A DNA stretch of 38,953 nucleotides from CAYJFG01 sp051881695 (GCA_051881695.1 JBJEQJ010000022.1:1-38953), one strand, 5' to 3'. Positions 24,318 through 33,287 are shown, counted from the stretch's first letter. Made by a program: numbers and translations. The notes: generated by a model not told the origin, from the letters alone.

Positions 24318-26192
24318 TTGGACGAGATTATAAAATGGATAACCGACGGAAATAACTTTGTAAACGGCTTAGTATGGGGAATACCTATGCTTGTGCTTAT
24401 TTTAGGTACAGGCATATATATGACCGTCAGAACAAAGTTTTTTCAGGTTACAAAAGCTAACTACACAATAAAAGAGACCTTTCTTGCAATTTTCAAGAAA
24501 AGGTCGGTAACAAAAACTAAGGACAAAAAGGCAATTTCTCAGTTTCAGGCATTGTCAACGGCGCTTGCGGCAACCATCGGCACAGGTAACATCGCCGGCG
24601 TGGCAACTGCTATAGCAATAGGCGGACCCGGCGCAGTGTTTTGGATGTGGGTTTCTGCATTTTTCGGAATGATGACCAACTATTCCGAAAACGTTCTCGG
24701 CATTTACTACAGAAAGAAGAACGACAAAAAAGAATGGTCCGGCGGTGCTATGTATTACCTGGAAAACGGCTTTAAAAAGAAGAAGGGTTTAAAGCATATA
24801 GGAAAAATACTGGCTGTTCTTTTTTCAATATTCTGTGTTTTAGCCTCCTTCGGCATAGGAAATATGACGCAGATAAATTCAATAGCTACTTCTCTTGAAA
24901 AGGCGTTTGTGCCTGTTTTCGGATTTGAAATTCCAACGCTTATTACGGGTATTGCGCTTGCGGTTCTGGCAGGTCTTGTAATAATCGGCGGAATTAAGCG
25001 CATAGGCAAGGTTACAGAAAAGCTCGTTCCGTTTATGGCGGCGGCTTACATAATAGGTGCGCTTATTATTTTCTTCTGCAATTTTCAGCAGATTCCTTAC
25101 GTTTTCGGCAGTATATTCCAAAGCGCATTCAGCTTTGAGGCTATCGGCGGCGGCGTAGGCGGTGCAGTTGTAAAAAAAGCAGTTGAAATGGGCTTTAAAA
25201 GAGGCGTTTTTTCAAACGAGGCAGGTCTTGGTTCCTCTGTTATGGTGCATAGCGCCTCCGACGTAAAGGAGCCTGTAATTCAGGGTATGTGGGGCATTTT
25301 CGAGGTGTTCTTTGATACTATCATAGTTTGTACTCTTACCGCATTTGTTCTGCTTTCAAGCACAACGGGCAATGCCGTAAGCTTTGATGAGGCTATCAAC
25401 AATATCTCAACAGAAACACAGTATGTACAAATTGCCAACGGTCAGGCTTATGAAGGAGAAATACCGCTTATAGACCACCACGACAACCGTACTATAAAGC
25501 AAATGGAAGTATACAAAAAAGGTATGCAGGTACACACGGCAAAAACTGTCTACGGTCAGGAGTTTGAAATATATACAGAAGATCCAAAGAAAGAAACAGA
25601 AGAGGACTATGTATTTACAAACGTAATGTCGGTAACGGGCGTTCAGGAAACGGACGCTGACGGAAACGGTATTACAGACAGCAGCGGCAACCCGGTAATT
25701 AAATCTGTAAAAATAGAAAAGGTCGGCGGTGTACCGCTTGTGCAATATGCGTTTTCACAGCGCTTCGGCAACTATGCCGGCATAATTCTGTCGCTTGCCA
25801 TTATGCTGTTTGCATTTTCAACTGTGCTTGGCTGGTCGTTCTACGGCACGAAGTCTATGGAGTATTTGTTCGGCACAAAGGCTACCATTGTGTATAAGGT
25901 TATATTTGTTGCGTTTATTGTAGTAGGCGCCACAATGAGCCTTGACCTTGCATGGGATATAGCAGACACCCTGAACGGACTTATGGCAATTCCTAACCTT
26001 ATCGGCGTGCTGGTGCTTTCGGGAACAGTTGTTAAAATTACAAGGAACTACATACAGCGCAAGGCGAGCAAGCACCCGGAAACAATAGAGCCTATGCTTT
26101 CTGCCTATGAGGATATACAGCACGAGCAGTATAAAAAGCTTGTTGAGGAAAACGACGTTATTGCTGTGCCGGAGCAGAAAAAGAAGAAATAA
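24318..26192 (+). CDS. sodium:amino acid (alanine) symporter, AGCS family, with large insert
   Basis: The 624-residue membrane protein imports alanine or glycine with Na+ according to family precedent. AGCS hallmarks are present: NFVNGLVWGIPMLVLILGTG, ALAATIGTGNIAGVATAI, GGPGAVFWMW, VFSNEAGLGSSVMVHSAS and VLGWSFYG. Usual members have about 450-480 residues. The excess is a hydrophilic segment at about 353-473 between two membrane segments, plus a charged C-terminal tail ending in KKKK. The start is probably the TTG at 24318, with GAGGGTGTGG upstream. A GTG at 24306, which adds four residues, overlaps that site, so start choice is uncertain. The gene is monocistronic. Confidence 0.9.
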   Translation: MDEIIKWITDGNNFVNGLVWGIPMLVLILGTGIYMTVRTKFFQVTKANYTIKETFLAIFKKRSVTKTKDKKAISQFQALSTALAATIGTGNIAGVATAIAIGGPGAVFWMWVSAFFGMMTNYSENVLGIYYRKKNDKKEWSGGAMYYLENGFKKKKGLKHIGKILAVLFSIFCVLASFGIGNMTQINSIATSLEKAFVPVFGFEIPTLITGIALAVLAGLVIIGGIKRIGKVTEKLVPFMAAAYIIGALIIFFCNFQQIPYVFGSIFQSAFSFEAIGGGVGGAVVKKAVEMGFKRGVFSNEAGLGSSVMVHSASDVKEPVIQGMWGIFEVFFDTIIVCTLTAFVLLSSTTGNAVSFDEAINNISTETQYVQIANGQAYEGEIPLIDHHDNRTIKQMEVYKKGMQVHTAKTVYGQEFEIYTEDPKKETEEDYVFTNVMSVTGVQETDADGNGITDSSGNPVIKSVKIEKVGGVPLVQYAFSQRFGNYAGIILSLAIMLFAFSTVLGWSFYGTKSMEYLFGTKATIVYKVIFVAFIVVGATMSLDLAWDIADTLNGLMAIPNLIGVLVLSGTVVKITRNYIQRKASKHPETIEPMLSAYEDIQHEQYKKLVEENDVIAVPEQKKKK

Positions 26193-26218
26193 TATCTGAA
26201 AAAGTAAGATAAAAACAC

Positions 26219-26266
26219 AGGCTGTATCAAAGCAAGCTTAACCGTTTGCATTAATACAGCCTTTTT
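26219..26266 (+). terminator. terminator after the AGCS gene
   Basis: AGGCTGTAT (26219-26227) pairs with ATACAGCCT (26254-26262), and a smaller internal GCAA/TTGC pairing is possible. TTTTT runs from 26262. Confidence 0.8.
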
Positions 26267-26352
26267 ACCTGCTTAATTCGGCACCGCACAATTACAGTGT
26301 GAGTAAATTTGTTGTTTTTTGTCTTGGCCTGATGTCCGGCGATTTGCTTAGG

Positions 26353-26535
26353 CTACCTGAACATTCCCGAAACATCATTTGCAATACTTCCCACAGCCTG
26401 TATCGCCTTGCCTGCGTGCTTTTTAAGCTTTTTTGGACTTTTCTTGTTCATTTTGCTTCCCATATATCCAATGGCGGCTCCTGCAACAAGTCCTGCGCTT
26501 ATTCCGCGAACAACTCCCATGGCGTTTCTTGTCAT
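26353..26535 (-). CDS. small glycine-rich protein, possibly YtxH-like
   Basis: The 60-residue protein starts at 26535, with GGAGGTG 6 nt upstream; the longer open frame to 26826 runs into trmL and lacks support. The sequence has a Gly/Ala-rich hydrophobic stretch (VVRGISAGLVAGAAIGYMG, about 8-26) that could form one membrane helix. A basic segment (KMNKKSPKKLKKHAGKA) and an amphipathic tail follow. This layout resembles YtxH-type small envelope proteins, without firm family assignment. Confidence 0.7.
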   Translation of the reverse strand: MTRNAMGVVRGISAGLVAGAAIGYMGSKMNKKSPKKLKKHAGKAIQAVGSIANDVSGMFR

Positions 26536-26730
26536 AGCTGACACCTCCGAAAAAAATAATACTGTATTTAACGCTGATTTTATGTTAAAATAAAGCGTCG
26601 TATTTATTTTTACCGCCTTCGGAGAAATTAATATAAAAATAATAAAGCAAATAAATATATAGATTTTTTGAAAAAATTTGAAAAATAAAGTAATAAAGCA
26701 GATAAGAAAAAATGAAAGGATGTTTTTATT

Positions 26731-27237
26731 TTGGCAGAGCTTAATATAGTTTTGGTAGAGCCGGAAATTCCGCAGAATACAGGTAATATTGCAAGAACCT
26801 GCGCCGCCACGGGCGCAAGGCTTCATCTGATAAAGCCGCTTGGATTTTCAATAGATGAAAAATCCGTAAAAAGAGCAGGACTTGACTACTGGGATTTGGT
26901 GGATATAACCTGTTATGAAAGCCTGCAGGATTTTTTTGACAAAACAAGCGGACCGTACTACTGTTTTTCCACAAAAGCGCCGCATATACATTCCGATATG
27001 ACATATAAGGACGGCGCATACCTGCTTTTCGGCAAGGAAACGGCAGGACTCCCGGAGGATTTGCTTTTTGAAAATCCGGACACTACCGTCAGAATACCAA
27101 TGATAGACAAAGCGAGAAGCCTTAACCTTTCCAACTCCGCGGCAATAGCGGCATACGAGGTTTTAAGGCAGTGGGGCTACCCTGAGCTTTTGTGCCGGGG
27201 TGAGCTGAGAACGCATAAATGGGCGGAGAAAAATTAA
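26731..27237 (+). CDS. trmL: tRNA (cytidine(34)-2'-O)-methyltransferase TrmL
   Basis: The 168-residue SPOUT-fold enzyme methylates the wobble ribose of certain leucine tRNAs using SAM. Motifs fit TrmL closely: NIVLVEPEIPQNTGNIARTC at the N-terminus, LHLIKPLGF, the knot motif LLFGKETAGLP and the C-terminal NLSNSAAIAAYEVLRQWG. The start is a TTG at 26731, with AAAGG 11 nt upstream; no in-frame ATG precedes it. The stop codon overlaps that of the convergent PH-domain gene by two bases, so the two transcripts have overlapping ends and no room for a terminator between them. Confidence 0.95.
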   Translation: MAELNIVLVEPEIPQNTGNIARTCAATGARLHLIKPLGFSIDEKSVKRAGLDYWDLVDITCYESLQDFFDKTSGPYYCFSTKAPHIHSDMTYKDGAYLLFGKETAGLPEDLLFENPDTTVRIPMIDKARSLNLSNSAAIAAYEVLRQWGYPELLCRGELRTHKWAEKN

Positions 27238-28694
27238 TTCATCTTATTTTCTGCTTCGTTTATAAGGCTTAAAGCTTCTTCCAAATCAAGATTTTTTACC
27301 CGAAAGCTTGTGGCTTTTTCCGCATAAACATAGATTTTTACGTTACAGCTTCCTGTAACTTTTTGCGCTATACTTTGTGTAATGCCGATAAATTGAACCT
27401 TATCAAAAATTACAATATTCTCGGTTATATTAAGTCTTTTAAAGCCACAGGCGATTACCGAGTTTTCGCTTAGCGACAGGGCGGTTTTTCTGTATGCGGC
27501 AATTCGGAAGAAAAACCAAATTGCAATTACAACAAGTGAAAGAAGATATGCCGGATTTAAAATCTCCCTGTAAATTCCGATGTAATTCAAGGCGTAATAT
27601 GTGACTGTTGCAGCTATAACGGAAAATAAGGGAAGATACAAAAAGCTTTTTAAACGCTTTCGGTGCGGTTTTACCGTTTTTGAAAGCTCAGGCAGCTGCC
27701 CCAGCAGAGAAGCTGCAGCGGTATTTATAGTTTTTTTGCTTTGCGCGGCTATCAGCAGGCTTTTATCGCCCTTTGATTTGCCCACTCCTATTGTGTGAAT
27801 ATATATGCTTTTAAGTCTGAATAAAAGCATAAGTACGCTTTGTCTTGACGATACGGCGTTTATGCTTTTTACGTCTGTTATAAAGGAAGTTCTGCTCACA
27901 AGCCCTCTGTTTATTATAAGCAGAGAGCCTTTTTTTTCTACGGAAAATCTTCCGTAGCGAAAAATCTGTACTAAAAATGCAACTGCATAGCCAAAAACCA
28001 AAACTCCTGCAATATAAGCCGCTATGGGCGGCAGTCCGATAGAAGCGATATATACGGCAAGGTTTACCCCCTTGTATAAGCTTTGGCTGAATTGTTCGCC
28101 CAGAACAGCACCCACCTTTTTTACAAACGGAGCAAAAATAAGCAAGCCTGTAAACGAGTTTGACCATGTTGCCGCCATAATAAATATGCGGGGCAAAGAG
28201 CTTTTGTATTTGTACTGCGTTTTTATCCTTTTGGGGTATATGCCGGCAATAAGGCGTGACGCCGCCCTGAACGACAGAACAAGCCGGACGTCGCTTTTGT
28301 TTGCTGCCGCACCCGGTGCGTCTATAAATACCTTTACCGCCCCAAATACGGCAGGAAGAATGTTTCGTTGAATAATAACAGACTGCACCGCTTTATACGG
28401 AATGCTTATGTGTCGCTGTACTATCCACCCGGTGCGCAGAGTAATGCTGTTTGTGTTAAGCGAGTAGTATATGCTTTTGTAGCTCATAGCGGCAGTAAAC
28501 ACAATAATCAAAACGAAAAATATATTAATGCCGAAAGAGGTTATAATTTCCGCAAGACTTCTTGGGCTAAACAGAATGTGCTGTAAAAGAGGAATAATAA
28601 GAAGATATGCGAAATGGTAGAGAAAAGCAGCAACGGTATACGGATGAGGGCGTAGCTGTGCGTTTTTTCTTCTGTGCGAGCGCTTAGTGTGCAT
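27234..28694 (-). CDS. YdbT-like membrane protein with bacterial PH (bPH2) domains
   Basis: The 486-residue membrane protein contains repeated bPH2-type units. Each has a pair of hydrophobic segments followed by a strand-rich PH-like domain; examples are SLNTNSITLRTGWIVQRHISIPYKAVQ (near 75-100), IINRGLVSRTSFITDVKSINAV (near 255-275) and SLSENSVIACGFKRLNITENIVIFDKVQFIG (near 405-435). This matches the YdbT layout. The function is unknown; related Bacillus YdbS/YdbT proteins have been linked to antimicrobial resistance. The start at 28694 follows GGGGG and lies 11 bp inside the end of the upstream gene, so translation is probably coupled. Confidence 0.85.
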   Translation of the reverse strand: MHTKRSHRRKNAQLRPHPYTVAAFLYHFAYLLIIPLLQHILFSPRSLAEIITSFGINIFFVLIIVFTAAMSYKSIYYSLNTNSITLRTGWIVQRHISIPYKAVQSVIIQRNILPAVFGAVKVFIDAPGAAANKSDVRLVLSFRAASRLIAGIYPKRIKTQYKYKSSLPRIFIMAATWSNSFTGLLIFAPFVKKVGAVLGEQFSQSLYKGVNLAVYIASIGLPPIAAYIAGVLVFGYAVAFLVQIFRYGRFSVEKKGSLLIINRGLVSRTSFITDVKSINAVSSRQSVLMLLFRLKSIYIHTIGVGKSKGDKSLLIAAQSKKTINTAAASLLGQLPELSKTVKPHRKRLKSFLYLPLFSVIAATVTYYALNYIGIYREILNPAYLLSLVVIAIWFFFRIAAYRKTALSLSENSVIACGFKRLNITENIVIFDKVQFIGITQSIAQKVTGSCNVKIYVYAEKATSFRVKNLDLEEALSLINEAENKMN

Positions 28695-29109
28695 AAAATT
28701 CCCCCAAAGCTTTTGCCTGTTCTGTGCTTACGCAGGCAAGGGTTACTGCTGCCCCGGCAGTAAAGAATATAACAGAGCAAACATTTTTGTATTTCTGTGC
28801 CGGAGTTTGTGCTGTGCGTGTGTATTGTACACGGTTTGCGAAAATTTTGCACCGTTTTTTTATTATTACGCCCTTATTTATTTCAATGGCTCCGTTTTCT
28901 ACGGTGTAGTAATAGCTTTTATACAAAAGCGGAATATATAAAAGCATAACCAAAATATATATAATCACAGTGAATATTCCAAGAGCGACGGCAAGCGCCT
29001 GATTAAATACAAAAACTGCTCCGAGCGCAAACGCACATAATATTATTACAGCGGTAGCCCTTAAACGCCAAATTAATACAGCGTAAGGCGAAAGCTTTAT
29101 TTTCTCCAT
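28684..29109 (-). CDS. YdbS-like bPH2 membrane protein
   Basis: The 141-residue protein has two N-terminal membrane segments (about 12-33 and 37-62) followed by one bPH2-like domain (YYYTVENGAIEINKGVIIKKRCKIFANRVQYTR). It is the short partner that typically precedes YdbT; its coding region overlaps that gene by 11 bp. The pair probably forms a membrane complex. No convincing promoter was found in the region upstream, and the ribosome binding site before ATG 29109 is weak (AAGGAC, about 10 nt upstream). Confidence 0.82.
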   Translation of the reverse strand: MEKIKLSPYAVLIWRLRATAVIILCAFALGAVFVFNQALAVALGIFTVIIYILVMLLYIPLLYKSYYYTVENGAIEINKGVIIKKRCKIFANRVQYTRTAQTPAQKYKNVCSVIFFTAGAAVTLACVSTEQAKALGEFYAH

Positions 29110-29274
29110 AATATTCAGTCCTTATTTGCAATAAATGAAATTACATAAATATTATGCCAGAAAAATCCGCAGTAAATTTTGCACAGCAGAAAAATAAGCG
29201 AAGAAAGAGAAGGTTAACAGATTATTAAAATTATAGTAACAATGACTTATTAAGTAGAAAATAGTGTAATAATT

Positions 29275-29506
29275 ATGCGGAGAGGAATAATACGAGACAG
29301 GAAGAAGGCAGTTAGATTATATATAGCGGATAACGGAATTACCAGACAAGATATTACAAAATATGCCCCCGCATTTCCCGATAAGGCAATGAGAACAATG
29401 ATTGAAAGCGAGATGATATATGATGTTGCACAATGAAAGAGTTGAGTATGATGAAGCGGTTAAGGCGTTAAAACGGATAAAAGAAAACGGACTGTTCAGC
29501 AAATAA
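29275..29506 (+). pseudogene. probable frameshifted small gene, unrecognised
   Basis: Two consecutive frames look coding. The first (29275-29436) encodes 53 residues, MRRGIIRDRKKAVRLYIADN continuing through a helix-turn-helix-like GITRQDITKYAP and ending ESEMIYDVAQ. The second (29420-29506, another frame) encodes MMLHNERVEYDEAVKALKRI, then KENGLFSK. They overlap by 17 bp, as expected if one gene of about 75 residues was broken by a small indel. No good ribosome binding site precedes 29275. Two tiny separate genes or non-coding sequence cannot be excluded. The upstream 29110-29274 is AT-rich with no feature seen. Confidence 0.35.
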
Positions 29507-29539
29507 AAAGTAAAATTTAAAACCGAACGCAAAATGGGG

Positions 29540-29568
29540 TTGACAAAAAAGAAATACTTGATTAAAAT
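29540..29568 (+). promoter_or_regulatory. promoter of the T-box/ilvB-cimA unit
   Basis: TTGACA (29540-29545), a 17-bp spacer and TAAAAT (29563-29568). Transcription would begin near 29575, just before T-box Stem I. Confidence 0.85.
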
Positions 29569-29590
29569 AAAGTAAATAAAATACAAAAAA

Positions 29591-29873
29591 TGCAGTGATG
29601 GGGAAGAGTACCTCGGATACATATTTTCAGAGAGCCGCTGTTTGGTGGAAGGCGGCAGTATGTCCGGGAGGAAAATCACCCCTGAGCAGTCCGCTGAAAT
29701 TTTAAATAAAAATATTTATTAATTTGTAAGCGTGAACGGTATCCCTCCGTTAAAGGGGACGACATTCGGCGTTTATTTTATGCCCGATGTATAGAGGTGG
29801 CTTTTTTAGCAAACAGAGTGGTACCGCGGAACAGTATGCTTTCGTCTTTGTAATAAAGACGGAGGTTTTTTTT
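29591..29873 (+). promoter_or_regulatory. T-box leader, specifier probably ATC (isoleucine)
   Basis: All main T-box parts are visible. Stem I begins GGGGAAGAGTA (29600-29610) and closes with CCCC (29679-29682). The loop opposite AGTA contains ATC (29675-29677) as the likely specifier. The AGAGAGCCGC and GGTGGAAGGCGGC apical parts lie at 29630-29656. A second hairpin (about 29757-29789) follows. The T-box sequence AGAGTGGTACCGCGG is at 29815-29829. The terminator pairs CTTTCGTCTTT (29839-29849) with AAAGACGGAGG (29855-29865), followed by T8. Uncharged tRNA(Ile) should favour the antiterminator and allow ilvB-cimA expression. Confidence 0.95.
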
Positions 29874-29909
29874 ATTTGTAAAAGCATACAGAGAAAAGGT
29901 GAATTAAAA

Positions 29910-31580
29910 GTGATATTGACAGGTTCTGAAATTATTGCAGAGTGCTTGCTTGAGCAGGGAGTAGACACAGTTTTCGGTTATCCCGGAGGAGCCGTGCTGA
30001 ATATATACGACGCTTTGTATATGTACAGCGGCAAAATAAGACATATTATGACAGCGCACGAGCAGGGTGCTGCTCATGCGGCAGACGGCTATGCCAGAGC
30101 AACGGGAAAAACAGGCGTTGTTATTGCAACGTCCGGCCCCGGAGCGACTAACTTAATAACGGGAATTGCTTCGGCATATATGGATTCTTCGCCGGTTGTT
30201 GCCATAACGGGCAATGTGTCGCGCAATCTTTTGGGAAAGGACAGCTTTCAGGAGGTAAATATAAAAGAGATTGCACGTCCGGTTACAAAGGCGAGCTTTC
30301 AGATAATGAGCATGGAGGAGCTTGCCCCGACAATAAGAAAAGCCTTTGAAATCGCTCAAAGCGGCAGAAAAGGCCCTGTGCTTATAGACGTGCCAAAGGA
30401 TATCACGGCGCTTAAAACAGAGTATGAAAAGTATGCTCCCCAAAAACCCGAGGAGTGTTTGCAGACAGATGAACAAGCTGTTTGTAAAGCCGCTGAGCTT
30501 ATAAATAACGCAAAGCGTCCGCTGATTTATGCAGGAGGAGGAATTATAAGCTCTCAGGCAGGAGATGAGCTTACAGCCTTTGCAGAGAAAATAGACGCAC
30601 CTGTGTGCTGTTCTGTTATGGGAATTGGCGGCATAAGCACAAAGCATCCGCTTTACATAGGTAATATCGGTATGCACGGCGCATACGAAACGGGAATGGC
30701 AACGAAAAACGCAGACCTTATAATTGCACTGGGCGCAAGATTTTCCGACAGAGTTGCAGGCGACCCCGAAAAATTCAGGCAGAACTGCAATATCATACAT
30801 ATTGACATAGACAAAAAAGAGATAGACAAAAACGTTAAAACAGATAATTATATTCTCGGCGATGTAAAGAATGTGCTTTCAAAGCTTACAGACGCTGTTT
30901 CAGACGGTGAGCACAGATCTTGGCTTGAGCAGATAAAGCAGTGGAAAAATGAGATTCCGCCGATTATTGATTATGAGCAGAGTCCGCCGACTCCGCAGTA
31001 TATTTTAAGAACGCTCAACGGCTTTAAAAATGCGGAGGATATAATTACAACAGACGTAGGACAGCACCAGATGTGGGTTGCACAGGAATGTGTGTTTGAA
31101 AAGCCGAGAACCTTTTTAACCTCTGGCGGGCTTGGCACAATGGGCTTTGGTCTTGGCGCAGCAATCGGCGCAGCCACGGCAAAGCCGCAAAGCAGGGTTA
31201 CGCTTGTAACGGGTGACGGAAGCTTTCATATGAATTTAAACGAGCTTGTAACGCTGAAATCCTATAACATACCTATTGTGGTTATTGTTATGAATAACTC
31301 TGTTCTCGGAATGGTAAGACAGTGGCAGAAGCTTTTTTACGGCGGAAGATTTTCTCAGACAGACCCGCACAGAGCGACAAGCTTTGAAAAGCTTGCAAAT
31401 GCATTCGGCATAGAAGGTATTACGGTGAACAGGCACGAGCAGGTGCTGCCGGCGCTTGAAAAAGCATACGGTATGAACGCTCCCGTAGTAATTGACTGCC
31501 ATATTTCGCCTGATGAAAACGTACTGCCGATGATTCCTCCGGGAAAAACGGCAGATGAGATGATTTTGGAGCTTTGGTAA
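29910..31580 (+). CDS. ilvB: acetolactate synthase, large (catalytic) subunit
   Basis: The 556-residue ThDP-dependent enzyme condenses pyruvate with pyruvate or 2-oxobutyrate, the first common step of branched-chain amino acid synthesis. The ThDP-activating Glu is residue 51 in HEQGAAHAADGYARATG. The substrate/FAD-binding middle domain and the C-terminal ThDP-Mg motif GDGSFHMNLNEL are intact. The GTG start at 29910 follows AAAAGGTGA; an earlier in-frame ATG at 29787 lies inside the T-box leader and is rejected. No ilvN regulatory subunit is adjacent. It is co-transcribed with cimA, 79 bp downstream. Confidence 0.95.
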   Translation: MILTGSEIIAECLLEQGVDTVFGYPGGAVLNIYDALYMYSGKIRHIMTAHEQGAAHAADGYARATGKTGVVIATSGPGATNLITGIASAYMDSSPVVAITGNVSRNLLGKDSFQEVNIKEIARPVTKASFQIMSMEELAPTIRKAFEIAQSGRKGPVLIDVPKDITALKTEYEKYAPQKPEECLQTDEQAVCKAAELINNAKRPLIYAGGGIISSQAGDELTAFAEKIDAPVCCSVMGIGGISTKHPLYIGNIGMHGAYETGMATKNADLIIALGARFSDRVAGDPEKFRQNCNIIHIDIDKKEIDKNVKTDNYILGDVKNVLSKLTDAVSDGEHRSWLEQIKQWKNEIPPIIDYEQSPPTPQYILRTLNGFKNAEDIITTDVGQHQMWVAQECVFEKPRTFLTSGGLGTMGFGLGAAIGAATAKPQSRVTLVTGDGSFHMNLNELVTLKSYNIPIVVIVMNNSVLGMVRQWQKLFYGGRFSQTDPHRATSFEKLANAFGIEGITVNRHEQVLPALEKAYGMNAPVVIDCHISPDENVLPMIPPGKTADEMILELW

Positions 31581-31659
31581 TATATAGGACAGAAATAATT
31601 TTTAGTCTGCCGCTAACGGCAGAATTTGAAAAGCTAAAATGAAGAGAGGATAAATCCTT

Positions 31660-33225
31660 ATGCAATATAATAATGTGGAGATTTTAGATTCTACTCTGCG
31701 TGACGGAGCGCAGGGAGAGGGAATTTCTTTTTCCGTTGAGGACAAGCTGGGCATAGTAAAGGCTCTTGATGATTTGGGAGTAAGCTATATAGAGGCAGGC
31801 AACCCCGGCTCTAATCCGAAGGATCTGGAGTTTTTTGAGCGTGCGGCAAGGCTCAACTTAAAGCATTCGTCGCTTGTAGCCTTCGGAAGCACACGCAGAA
31901 AAAATATAACGGTGCAGCAGGACGCTAATCTCAAAGCGCTTATAAATGCAGGAACACCCGCCGTTGCAGTTTTCGGCAAGTGCTGGTTTTTGCACGTTAA
32001 GGAAATAATAGGAACAACGGCAGAGGAAAACTTTGCGATGATTTACGACACCTGCAAGTATTTAAAGGAAAGCGGTAAAAAGGTTTTCTTTGATGCAGAG
32101 CATTTTTTTGACGGCTATAAGGAGGACCCTGATTTTGCAATGAAAGCGCTTGAAGCCGCAAACAGTGCAGGAGCAGACTGTCTTGTGCTTTGCGACACAA
32201 ACGGCGGAGCTTACCCCGATGAAATTTACGAAATTACAAAGGCTGTGGACGAGCGTTTTAAGGGCAAGGTGGGTATTCATACGCATAACGACCGTTCAAT
32301 GGCGGTTGCAAATTCCGTTATGGCGGTGCGTGCAGGCGCAGTGCAGGTGCAGGGAACATTTTTAGGCTACGGCGAGCGATGCGGCAATGCAAATCTTTCG
32401 TCGGTAATTCCAAATCTTCAGATAAAGTACGGAATAGGCTGCATACCGGAAAGCCGTTTAAAAAAGCTGACGCAGGCAGCAAGAGAAATTGCAGAAATCT
32501 CTAACATATCTATAAAGCGCAACGAGCCGTTTGTAGGTATAAGCGCTTTTGCTCATAAGGCAGGAATGCACGCAGACGGTGTTTTAAAGCTTCCTCGCTC
32601 ATTTGAGCATATTAACCCGGAAACGGTAGGCAACGAAAGACGCTTTTTGATGAGCGAAATTTCAGGGCGTACTGCGGTGCTTGAAAAGATAAAGAAAATC
32701 AATCCTCATCTGACTAAGGACAGCCCTGAAACCGTAAAAATTGTAAATCAGCTTAAAGAGCTTGAACAGCAGGGCTATCAATTTGAGGGAGCAGACAGCA
32801 GCTTTGAAATGCTCATAAGAAAAAACCTCGGCGCATATAAGCCGTTTTTTGAGCTTATCAATTACAAGGTGTCGGCTGGCAGACCGTGCGAGCAGGGCTG
32901 CAGTGCAACGGCAACGGTGAAAATAAAGGTCGGCGACAAGCAGCAGCTTATGGCGGCGGAGGGCAACGGTCCTATAAACGCGATAGACAAGGCTTTGCGT
33001 TCTGCGCTGGAGGTGTTTTATCCGTCGCTTAAAAAAATGCGCCTTATCGACTACAAGGTTAGAGTAATGGACTCAAAGCAGGCAACAGGCGCAGCTGTCA
33101 GGGTACTTATAACATCAACCGATGGTAAAAAGGTCTGGACAACTGTCGGCGTGTCGGAGGACGTTGTGGAGGCTTCAAGGTTTGCACTTACGGAGTCTAT
33201 CGAGTATAAATTAATTACTGATTAA
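31660..33225 (+). CDS. cimA: (R)-citramalate synthase
   Basis: The 521-residue protein has the DRE-TIM metallolyase barrel (about 1-280) and a C-terminal LeuA-type allosteric domain (about 395-515). The N-terminal signature LDSTLRDGAQGEGISFS, the catalytic HTHNDRSMAVANS and GYGERCGNANL motifs match the CimA class rather than LeuA (which reads GERAGN) or homocitrate synthase. It condenses pyruvate with acetyl-CoA to citramalate, starting the threonine-independent route to 2-oxobutyrate and isoleucine. The start follows GAGAGGA. Its place behind ilvB under an Ile-type T-box supports the assignment. Confidence 0.92.
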   Translation: MQYNNVEILDSTLRDGAQGEGISFSVEDKLGIVKALDDLGVSYIEAGNPGSNPKDLEFFERAARLNLKHSSLVAFGSTRRKNITVQQDANLKALINAGTPAVAVFGKCWFLHVKEIIGTTAEENFAMIYDTCKYLKESGKKVFFDAEHFFDGYKEDPDFAMKALEAANSAGADCLVLCDTNGGAYPDEIYEITKAVDERFKGKVGIHTHNDRSMAVANSVMAVRAGAVQVQGTFLGYGERCGNANLSSVIPNLQIKYGIGCIPESRLKKLTQAAREIAEISNISIKRNEPFVGISAFAHKAGMHADGVLKLPRSFEHINPETVGNERRFLMSEISGRTAVLEKIKKINPHLTKDSPETVKIVNQLKELEQQGYQFEGADSSFEMLIRKNLGAYKPFFELINYKVSAGRPCEQGCSATATVKIKVGDKQQLMAAEGNGPINAIDKALRSALEVFYPSLKKMRLIDYKVRVMDSKQATGAAVRVLITSTDGKKVWTTVGVSEDVVEASRFALTESIEYKLITD

Positions 33226-33287
33226 TCGGTTTTTAAGCTAAGCAGGCAAATGTTTACCGATTGTTCAAAATTTCCTCCGCAAAAAGT

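Noticed and set aside
24314..24320. Possible riboswitch in the leaders of pckG or the AGCS symporter
   Set aside because: Leaders are short, AT-rich and lack conserved aptamer motifs that I can recognise; no glycine riboswitch pair was seen before the symporter.
26536..26826. N-terminal extension of the small glycine-rich protein
   Set aside because: It is AT-rich non-coding-like sequence overlapping trmL on the other strand; GGAGGTG precedes the internal ATG at 26535.
29787..29909. N-terminal extension of IlvB from the ATG at 29787
   Set aside because: This stretch contains the T-box and terminator hairpin of the leader; the GTG at 29910 has a ribosome binding site and matches IlvB N-termini.
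30153..30800. 215-codon minus-strand frame inside ilvB
   Set aside because: It is antisense to intact ThDP-enzyme motifs, with no start signal or family resemblance.
33223..33265. AATCGGT...ACCGATT inverted repeat after cimA as a terminator
   Set aside because: The loop is long (about 25 nt) and no T-tract follows, so it does not qualify as an intrinsic terminator.
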